A stretch of DNA of 64,000 nt. Source: JACQQW01 sp964520655. GTDB lineage: Bacteria > Omnitrophota > Gorgyraeia > Zapsychrales > Fredricksoniimonadaceae. Shown piece after piece: positions 50,215 to 59,200 of the stretch. The position numbers and the translations under genes were made by a program. The stretch lies in assembly GCA_964520655.1 (NCBI GenBank), contig CAZFNI010000001.1:62001-126000 (forward strand). Direction: 5' to 3'. The notes under the pieces were generated by a model. That model was not told where the DNA came from, made no database searches, and saw only the letters and a program-made list of their open reading frames with translations. Position 1 is the stretch's first letter. Each line of letters begins with the position of its first letter.

Positions 50215-51517
50215 AACCTATTTGTTGTCGCAGATCAAAGAACTTTTGGCGGATAAGATCAGGGATTATCAACCGTCCGCGAAGGTCACGCGTTTTGAAT
50301 TTCCCGTTAAGGTTGTTGATCAGATCCTGTGGCTTGCCTCTCAAAATGATCAGATCAAGGTGTATGGCGCTAATCAGGATGAAACAGCCAGCATTGCCGG
50401 TATTGGTTCTGCGCTGTCTATCTGTGGTAAGGGACCTGTCAATTACCAGAAGATCTTTAGACAACTTCGCGCCGCGTTAGATCCGCGCTATCCTTACCTG
50501 CAATGGTACGGCGGATTTGCTTTTGATCCGCACAAACAGGATGCTTCCTGGAAAGGTTTTGGTTCCTGGATGTTCGTTATGCCGCGTTTTGAATTAGCTC
50601 GCGATAAAGGGCGGATGATATTTGCCTGTAATCTTGTGGGGCGGGTGGATAAAATGCGTTTGCTCAAAGCCCTGCGTTCTCTTAAAAGCGTCAGGATTGC
50701 GGCGCCGCTTACACTTAATGTCCATAATCGTCGGGATTTTCCTGATGCCGTGGCCTGGTCGCGCGGCGTGAACGCTGTTCTAAAGAGTATTCATACCGGC
50801 CGCATCAGAAAAGTCGTCCTTGCGCGTAAAACAGATTTTGACTTGAAAGCTGATGCTGATCCCTGGCTTATTTTACATAATTTAAAGAAAGTAACACCAC
50901 ACAGCTATCATTTTGCCTTTGAATTCGGGGGAAGGGTTTTTCTGGGGGCATCACCGGAACGTTTGTATAAACGTTCCGGGAGACTTCTGTGGAGCGAGGC
51001 TCTGGCGGGCACAAAACCAGCGTCTGCCAAAGACAAAGATCTGCTGTGTTCAACCAAAGACAGGCGTGAACATGATATTGTCGTTGGGGCTATTGAACGC
51101 GCTTTAAAACCATTGGGACGTTCGGTCAAGATCGCCAAGGTGCCTGTCATCAAGAAATTGTCCAACGGCATCCATTTGTACACGCCGGTTTCGGCTCAAT
51201 TAAAAGATGGTGTTTTTGATGAGGATATTTTAGAATCATTGCATCCAACGCCGGCCTTAGGCGGAGAACCGACAGGCGCGGCCTTAGAGTTGATACGGCG
51301 CGTCGAGCCTTTTGCCAGAGGATGGTATGGTTCGCCGGTCGGCTATGTGGGATTAGACAGGGCGGAATTTGTTGTCGGCATCCGTTCCGGTTTGATCCAT
51401 AAAAAAAGATTATCGGTTTTTGCCGGGGCGGGCATCGTCGAGGGGTCAGACCCCAGTGATGAGTGGGATGAGATCGAGAATAAGATCAGCAATTTTTTCA
51501 GGATCATCAAGACATGA
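50198..51517 (+). CDS. menF: Isochorismate synthase MenF
   Basis: MenF converts chorismate to isochorismate, entering menaquinone synthesis. The 439-aa chorismate-binding protein has VLARKTDFDLKA, GASPERLYKRSG near 250-261, SEALAGTKPAS, HDIVVGAIERAL and the MenF-type block LHPTPALGGEPTGAAL near 350-365, then GWYGSPVGYVGLDRAEFVVGIRSGLI and FAGAGIVEGSDPSDEWDEIENK. PALGGEP is the family marker of isochorismate synthases and distinguishes it from TrpE. The stop overlaps the menD ATG. Confidence 0.92.
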   Translation: MPQKNKTYLLSQIKELLADKIRDYQPSAKVTRFEFPVKVVDQILWLASQNDQIKVYGANQDETASIAGIGSALSICGKGPVNYQKIFRQLRAALDPRYPYLQWYGGFAFDPHKQDASWKGFGSWMFVMPRFELARDKGRMIFACNLVGRVDKMRLLKALRSLKSVRIAAPLTLNVHNRRDFPDAVAWSRGVNAVLKSIHTGRIRKVVLARKTDFDLKADADPWLILHNLKKVTPHSYHFAFEFGGRVFLGASPERLYKRSGRLLWSEALAGTKPASAKDKDLLCSTKDRREHDIVVGAIERALKPLGRSVKIAKVPVIKKLSNGIHLYTPVSAQLKDGVFDEDILESLHPTPALGGEPTGAALELIRRVEPFARGWYGSPVGYVGLDRAEFVVGIRSGLIHKKRLSVFAGAGIVEGSDPSDEWDEIENKISNFFRIIKT

Positions 51518-53244
51518 GAACATTTGAGAATGTCAATTACGCGTGGGGTGCTCTTTTAGTGGAGGAATTGATCCGGCTGGGCGCGGATTATTTTTGTGTA
51601 GCTCCGGGTTCCCGTTCATCACCCTTAGCTGTCAGTATTGGCCGTCATAAAAAAGCTTCTGTGTTCGTTCATTTTGATGAACGCGGGCTTGCGTTCCATG
51701 CCATGGGCTACGCTGCCGCGACAGGAAAACCTGCAGTGCTAGTGTGTACTTCGGGAACAGCGGTCGCGAATTTTCTGCCTGCGGTGGTGGAGGCATCAAA
51801 AAAGAAATTACCTTTGATCGTTATCACCGCAGATCGTCCGCCGGAATTACGACAGGCTGGGGCTGTGCAGACGATCGACCAGGTCGGAATATTCGGCAAA
51901 TACGCCACCTGGGCCGTGGACATGCCTTGTCCGGATCTAAATATTAAGCCGGAATATGTGCTGACGAGTGTTGACCAGGCCTATCATCAAGCGGTCTCCA
52001 AACGAAGTGTCGTGCATATCAATGCCATGTTTCGCGAGCCATTAACTCCAGTCCTTCAGAAAACTGATTGGAATTTGTATTGTAAAGGCCTTAAAGTTTG
52101 GTTTGGCTCCAATCAACCATTCACCCGATATATTAAATCACAAACAAGTTTATCGAAATCTCAGCTGGAGACTGCCGCAGAGAATATCGATCAGATAAAA
52201 AGCGGGATCATTGTTGTCGGTAAGATCGATGGGGACAAGACAAGGGCGGCCGTTTTAACGCTCGCGCATCGTTTGGGCTGGCCGGTATTTGCGGATATTT
52301 CTTCAGGCTTGCGTTTAGGGCATCAAGACAGACATTTGATCAGTTATTTTGACCAGATCCTGTTGCGCGGTCTTCCCGGTAAAGTAGATGGTGTTTTGCA
52401 TTTGGGTGGTCGTATGACATCCAAGCGGTATTATGAATGCATGGAGAAAATGGCGCCGGAACATTACATCATGGTGCTCAATCACGGCTTGCGATCCGAC
52501 CCTAATCATCAAGTGAGCCTGCGCGTTGAGGCCGGCGTTGAAGTTTTCTGCAAAGGTGTGCTGCCGTTGATCAAATCCCGATCGTCGACGCTGCTGCTTA
52601 AGACTCTGTCGAAGAAGAATTTATCCATAGACAGGGCGATAGAGAAGTTCTTAAACAGCGACGAAAGACTTAATGAGCCTCGTGCGGCGCGGTTGATCTC
52701 ACAGTTGCTTCCCAAAGCTTCAGGCCTATACGTATCTAACAGCATGCCATTGCGCGATATGGACATGTACGCTGACCCTAAAGGCCATTCGGTCCATGTT
52801 TGCGGCAATCGCGGCGCATCCGGCATTGATGGATTGATCGCCTCTTCCATCGGTTATGCCCAAGGTCTAAAGAGGCCGGTTACACTTATGGTCGGAGATT
52901 TGGCCGCGCTTCATGATCATAATTCCTTGGCCATGCTTAAAGACTCTTGTTACCCGGTTATCATCGTCGTCCTAAATAACGGCGGGGGAGGGATATTCTC
53001 TTTTCTGCCGATCTCTGCTGAAACAGATGTGTTTGAAAAGTTCTATGGCACGCCCCACCCTTTTACATTTGCGAATGCCGCGGCGATGTTTGAGCTGAAT
53101 TATGCCCAACCACAAAGCAAGGACGCTTTTATCCGCGCATACAAATCTGCGTTTAAATCAGGCACATCAACCATCATTGAGATTTTTTCCAATCGGGAAG
53201 AAAATTTCAAGATCCACAAGTTATTGCAGTCAAATATCTTATAA
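51514..53244 (+). CDS. menD: 2-succinyl-5-enolpyruvyl-6-hydroxy-3-cyclohexene-1-carboxylate synthase MenD
   Basis: MenD is the thiamine-pyrophosphate enzyme that joins isochorismate with 2-oxoglutarate. The 576-aa protein has FCVAPGSRSSPLAVSIG near 30-46, HFDERGLAFHAMGYAAATGKPAV near 57-79 (Glu-equivalent DERG), ITADRPPELRQAGAVQTIDQ near 110-129, GNRGASGIDGLIASSIGYAQG near 433, VGDLAALHDHNSL (TPP motif GDLAxLHD) and VLNNGGGGIFSFLP. All are canonical. It ends the menG-menF-menD set; menE, menB, menC and menA are not in the window. Fifty-four bases later the gene for a giant exported protein starts with its own promoter. Confidence 0.96.
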   Translation: MRTFENVNYAWGALLVEELIRLGADYFCVAPGSRSSPLAVSIGRHKKASVFVHFDERGLAFHAMGYAAATGKPAVLVCTSGTAVANFLPAVVEASKKKLPLIVITADRPPELRQAGAVQTIDQVGIFGKYATWAVDMPCPDLNIKPEYVLTSVDQAYHQAVSKRSVVHINAMFREPLTPVLQKTDWNLYCKGLKVWFGSNQPFTRYIKSQTSLSKSQLETAAENIDQIKSGIIVVGKIDGDKTRAAVLTLAHRLGWPVFADISSGLRLGHQDRHLISYFDQILLRGLPGKVDGVLHLGGRMTSKRYYECMEKMAPEHYIMVLNHGLRSDPNHQVSLRVEAGVEVFCKGVLPLIKSRSSTLLLKTLSKKNLSIDRAIEKFLNSDERLNEPRAARLISQLLPKASGLYVSNSMPLRDMDMYADPKGHSVHVCGNRGASGIDGLIASSIGYAQGLKRPVTLMVGDLAALHDHNSLAMLKDSCYPVIIVVLNNGGGGIFSFLPISAETDVFEKFYGTPHPFTFANAAAMFELNYAQPQSKDAFIRAYKSAFKSGTSTIIEIFSNREENFKIHKLLQSNIL

Positions 53245-53263
53245 TCACATCAAGAGATGCGAT

Positions 53264-53292
53264 TTGCGCTTATATAGATTATATGGTATCTT
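53264..53292 (+). promoter_or_regulatory. Predicted promoter of the 2444-aa modular exported protein
   Basis: TTGCGC (53264-53269), a 17-base spacer and TATCTT (53287-53292). The ATG at 53299 follows after six bases (TATTGC) with no Shine-Dalgarno sequence, the same geometry as at 15741 and 19719. Confidence 0.5.
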
Positions 53293-53298
53293 TATTGC

Positions 53299-56200
53299 AT
53301 GTTTCCCCGTTTAATTTGTATTTTTCTTTCATTAACTTTATTGCCATTTCCGCGAGTTTGGGGGCAGGAGATCCTCTTGCCGGCTCCGGGCACGATGGTG
53401 CGTTTAAGCCCTGCGTTTAATCCACCGGTACTTAAGGCGATCAAAGTCTCTCCGGAAGAACCTTTCCGTTTCGAATTTGTTGTTTCCAAAACTGATGCTC
53501 CGCTAGCGAAAGAAGATTCGCTTGATTTGATCAAGTATTTTTTAGCGGCTGTCACCACTCCTGACAAAGATCTATGGGTCAACCTGTCGCCTTATGAAAA
53601 AGACCGTATCATTCCAGAGGGTTTCGGCCAGACCCAAATGGGGCGTGACCTGCTGGCCCAGGATTATTTGTTAAAGCAAATTACGGCCAGTTTGATCTAT
53701 CCTGAAGATGCTGTTGGCAAGAAATTTTGGAAACGCATTTATGAAGAAGCTGGTAAAAAATACGGCACTTCACAGGTTCCAGTGAATACGTTCAATAAAG
53801 TCTGGATCGTTCCGGATAAGTCTGTCGTTTATGAGAATGCCAAGACGCAGACGGCCTATGTGGTTGAATCATCGTTAAAAGTGATGCTGGAATCCGATTA
53901 TCTTTCTGCACAGAAACATTCGGAAAAGACGGATGATCTGGGGAAGCGGATCGTACGCGAAGTGATCATCCCGCAATTAAATAATGAAGTCAATAACGGC
54001 CAGAACTTCGCTCGGCTGCGGCAAGTGTACAACGCGTTGATCCTGGCGGCATGGTATAAGCAAAAGATCAAAGACAGTATTCTTTCCCGAATTTATGCCG
54101 GACAGAATAAGACCTCTGGGATCAATATTGAAGATCCGCAAGAGAATCAGAAGATCTATGAGCAGTATTTGCTGGCATTCAAAAAGGGGGCGTATAACTA
54201 TATCAAGGAAGAAAAAGATCCATTGACTAAGCAGATGATCCCCAGGAAGTATTTTTCCGGCGGGGCCTTTTTTGGGAACTTAGCCATGACATCCACCGCT
54301 GATCCAGCGATGGTAAAGGATGAGAGCGGGGCATCCGTGATCGGCGTTAATGTAGCCCCAGATCTGGCGATGAAGACAAGGCAAGTGGATCTGAGGTTAC
54401 CTAGAACACCGATCGAAGCCGTGAGGCAGTGGCAGTCATTTGTCAGTGATTCAGTAGTTCCTGATACGCCGCTGCATCAACAGGTGCCGATCCGTTTTTG
54501 GGTCACCAGCCAAAAACAAAAATGGGACAATGGCAGGGGAGAAGACGGTCTTTATGCCAAGGTCATGCCGCCATTAAAGTTGGCCGATGGCCGATATCTT
54601 GTGCCCATGCTGGGGGATATGCACGAGGTCGAAGGTATTGACGTGGACTGGCAATCCGCCGGTATCGATCCTAAGTTACAAGAGTTAAGCGCCTTTAATA
54701 GTCCCGTTAGTTCAGCAGAGTTCTTTGGTCTATTAGCGAGGTTGGTCAAAGAGGGAGAGGTAACTGTTCCTGATGTTTCTTGGGAGAATACAACTACGGA
54801 AGTCGAGGCTATCGGCATAACGACGTTAAGATCATTGATGCATATCCTTCATGAAAAAAATGTCCCTGAATTGAAGGATCTTCTAAATTCTAAAGGAATG
54901 AGTTTTGACCAGTTGATCAATTTACCTAAGAAAGAGTTCCTGGATATCGTTCCGGACAGGTTGTTTATACTGGCTGATGATATTCGTTGGAATGATTATA
55001 AAGCAATAGGATCTGCCTTAAATCAGCTTCCTGGCGCCCAGCATTTCTGGCTGCTGGATTTTGAGCGTAATGTCAAAAAAGAAGCGATTTATGATGGTGG
55101 CGCAAGATTTCATCAGTATTTTTCTGGTTTTTACAGGAAACTTCCTGCTGGTACAGGGACACCGCTCGATTATCTGCATATGACCTTTGAGCCAGAGCAA
55201 CAGATCGCGGGTCAGAGGATAACCCTGCGATCCCTTCAGCTGGCGATAAAGAAACTGATCGATCAAGATGATAAAGTTTTGAAATTTTTTATGGAGCACG
55301 ATAGCAAGCTTATTCACCTCTCATGGGCTGATCTACAGGGGCTTGATCAAGAAACATTGGTCAATAGCGTTCCGGTCTGGGTTTGGTACAGGGCCTTGGG
55401 GATTTTGCAAAGAAAGGCAAAGGAGATAGGGGTCTTATCCAAGATCAAAGCGGTTACAGAGGCTTTAGTTAATGCGGATCTGAGTAAGGTTCGCGTCTCT
55501 GTACGTCTCAAGAAGCTTGATGATGGGGACATGAGATCGCGTGGACTTGAGCCAGTCGTGGACGAAAATGCCAAACCAGTGATCTTAAATGGCTATACCT
55601 ATAAAGATGTAGTTGGACGATTGTTCTTTTTGTATGGACAGGGTTCAGGATATGTTGTGGCCAGATCAAACGATGGGAAAACTGCGCTGACAATAGACGG
55701 GGAAGGAGATTTCCTTAAAGCGCTTCAAAGAGGATATCGTTTTGAATTTAATCCAGGCAGGATGGATTTTAAAGCCCTTGGTACCAACAGCAGTAATGTG
55801 TACAGGTTTTATAAGGATGGGAAGAGTGTTGTGGATATTGATGGCCGCTATTATTTGGATGGCGCTTTGGGCAGATCGCTTTCTTTTGATGCGACTCAGG
55901 TCTTGATGAGCGATAAAGAAGGGAATTATCGACCCATGACTGCTGTCGGCATTAAAGAAAATCCAGGCATATTCCTGGATACGAACTTCCAGCCGGGTTT
56001 CCCATCTCCGTCTGGTACTGAAGTCGAAGATTTTTCCCGTCAGCAGTTAGCGGTGGAGAAAACATTCGAATCATTGGGGGGAGCTTCTCCCTATCATACG
56101 ATCAGTAGATATCCTTTGGCTTCCTTTGGGAAAAACAATGGTGTGAACGTTTATGGAACAGTGCGTTTTAATGCGCCCCAGAGTTTAAGGATCAACGAGG

Positions 56201-59200
56201 CTTTTCATGAATACGGGTTATCGCCTACTTCGAGTCTTTTGGGGAAGTGGAAGAATTCCGGTGTTTTAAAAGATCGATTGGAAGCTTTTGCCAGAGGGCT
56301 TGGTCAAACCCAGGGCGCTGTTCTGCTCTCGGGGTTAACCTGGATACTTCTCGGAGGTAAGCTTTTGCATGTACTTTCTGATGAGAAGGTTGCTCCTTTA
56401 TCAGAGACATATAAATTTTTTATCAATAACGTGGATCTGTCCGGCCGGCAGGCAGACTTGGGAGATTTTTTATCACTCAAAGGAAGTCTTAACGATGATG
56501 ATGCGGCTGAGAGCATAGCCCTTATTGCGGTGATGGCCGGCCAGCTTTTGCTGGATCTCAAGAGTAAGGGGATAATCACTGATGCTGATCTCTCTGATCT
56601 GGGTAAGAGATATATGAAAGCGTTGGCAGAAGGTTACGGGGTCATGATCAGCGATAAAGATGTTCCCAATATGGTTGGATTGAAACAATTACAATACCGG
56701 AAAGAAAAGTATGCCCAGGTTTATATGGGTCAGAAAATATATGGTGAACATTATGTGAGAGATCCATTACCTGATGATTTCGAAAGTTTTATTGCCAAGA
56801 TAGCTGCATATTTGAAGCCCAAGATCCAAAGCAGATTTCCGATCGTAAAAACTGATTTAGATACAGCCACTGATTCTTCCTTTTTTAAAAGAATGGGATT
56901 TGAACAGCCCCTCGCGATCCCTGATGATGTTGTTGTGAGGAATGCTTTTACTGATATAAAAAGATTGAGCGATGCTGGTAAGAACAAGGTCCAGTCTGAT
57001 GCCTTAAGATTAGCGGCGGCGCTTCATGCGGCCTTCATGGTTCAGGATGGAAAGATCAGCTGGGGAGGGAAAGAACTGACGATCGCTGAGGCCTTGCAGC
57101 AATTAAATACGCTGACATCTTCGGATGCGGCGATGCTTGTATCGGGCATTACGTTCTATGATCATGCCGGCTATTCGGATCGGACTAAGGACATGGTCAA
57201 AAGACTTGGCAACAGGGATCGGGATAATTTGCTGCAGCTGATGAAAAAAGGCGGGTTTACTGCGCTGTACATCGATCTTCAAGTCAATATCAATGATCTG
57301 TCCCGCTGGATACAAAGCCGTTTTACAGACCCCAGGATCTTAGTCCGCCGCGTTGATAGAAATACGTTGAACATTGAACTTTCCAGGACCATTGTCAAAG
57401 ATCTCAATGATGAAGCTGTCGGTCTGATCAAGAAGCATTTGGATGCGGCCAGAAAAGCCAATAAACCAGTGGTGAATGCCGCGGCCATGGAAATGCCGGT
57501 GGTCTATCAACAGGGCGCGCACAAAGGCGGGAAAATGCACAGGGCCGGGGTTGGGGGCGGGGGCGAAGGTGTTTTTATGAACGACCTCTCGGCGGCGTTA
57601 AATCAGAACGGCGCGGCATATTTAGTCACTGCTCCATTATTCTTGGATGACCTGGAACAGGCCTATTCCAGTCATAAGTATAAAACGATCGATGATAAGA
57701 TCGATGCCTATCTCGCGGATGTTAACGGGCATCATTTAATGGATATTGAATTACCGCTCGGGATGGGGACATATCCTTTGACGGTTCTCTTTTATGTTCA
57801 GGCGGGAGCTCCTGTTTTACAGCTCTTTGATAAATCAGGGCATTTATTCAAACGCTTATATGAGATCCCCAACCCTGATTCTGCGGGTGGTTATATTGAA
57901 GCATTCTTACTGCCTTTGGCCGCGGTCGAGATATCCCGGCAGTTGGGGTTGCAATTTGACGCATTCCATTTTCATGACTGGCAGGCAGCATTAGGGAGCA
58001 TGATCTTAGACACCATGTATCATGATCAGCAATGGCCGCTGGGATTTACGTCGGGGCGCGTTCAGACGCTGCACAATTTCGAGCCGCAAGGTATTTTTAA
58101 GCCGTATTCTCCTCTGGATAATGAGCTGTATCTCTATTTAAGACTGCATCATGTTGTCTCTCAATTAGCGCCTCCGCATCTGGCGAATTTGTTCGCGATC
58201 ACGGGGCTTGATGCTTATGCCGGAGATGGTCAGGGATCGCTTCGTGACCGGTATTACGATGGGCTGGAGTTTTACGGCAATCATGTGCCGGGCCAGCATC
58301 GGCTGATCGCCGCGTTAAAACGGGCCAACGCGAGCTTGTCTGTCAGCAAAGGTCACTTAAAAGAAGGGCTGGCGAATAGAAGCTATGGGTTGTCGCCGGT
58401 ATTTCAGTATTTAAATGAACAACAAAAAGAACTTGGGTATGTCTATAACGGTATTTTTGCTCCTAATCAAGTCCCGGAAAGATTAAAGGCCTTAAATGAT
58501 GAACATGCCCATAAATTGGGTTTTAGAGGGCCCGGCAAACCGTTGTCGCAATTGAGTAATGAAGAAAAAGCCCTATGGAAACACGATAATAAGAAGGCAT
58601 TGCAGAAACGGCTGCAGCAGATCAATCCGTCTTTTGATGCCAACCCCAATAATACGGTCATCGGTATTTCAACACGCATTGTCAAACAAAAAGGATTGAA
58701 CATTCTCTATCAAAAAGTCGCGGTCAATGGTGTTGTTAAAACATTGCTGGAACATCTCTTGGATGGGGATGGGCAGGGAACCTCAAAGATACAGTTGGCG
58801 TTCTTGGGAACGCCGGGAGCGAATGATAAATATGGGGAAGATCTTGTGAAATTCCTCGAGGTCTTTCTTGTGCAGCATCCGCAATACGTGGATCGTTTTG
58901 CGTTTGTAAAAAGTTTTGATCCAGTCCTGGCTAAACAAATAGGTGCTGGGGCGGATCTGTTCTTAATGCCGTCGATCGACGAGCCGGGTGGTATCGCGAA
59001 TTTGGAACTGGCATTATTGCTGGCATTCGGTATTGTGACTAATCGGGGTGGATTGAATGATTTTAAGGAGAACGACGGAACTCCGATCGATCTGGTGGAG
59101 GGCGCGGAAGCTGAAGGGCCTTATGATCAAGCGGATATCAATAATGTTGCCCTGGAATTTCGCGGTCTGGTGCAGGGTCGTCAAAAGACCGCGCTTCAGA

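Noticed and set aside
50198..51517. trpE (anthranilate synthase component I)
   Set aside because: The HPTPALGGEP and GAGIVEGSDPSDEWDE blocks and the adjacency to menD identify isochorismate synthase instead.
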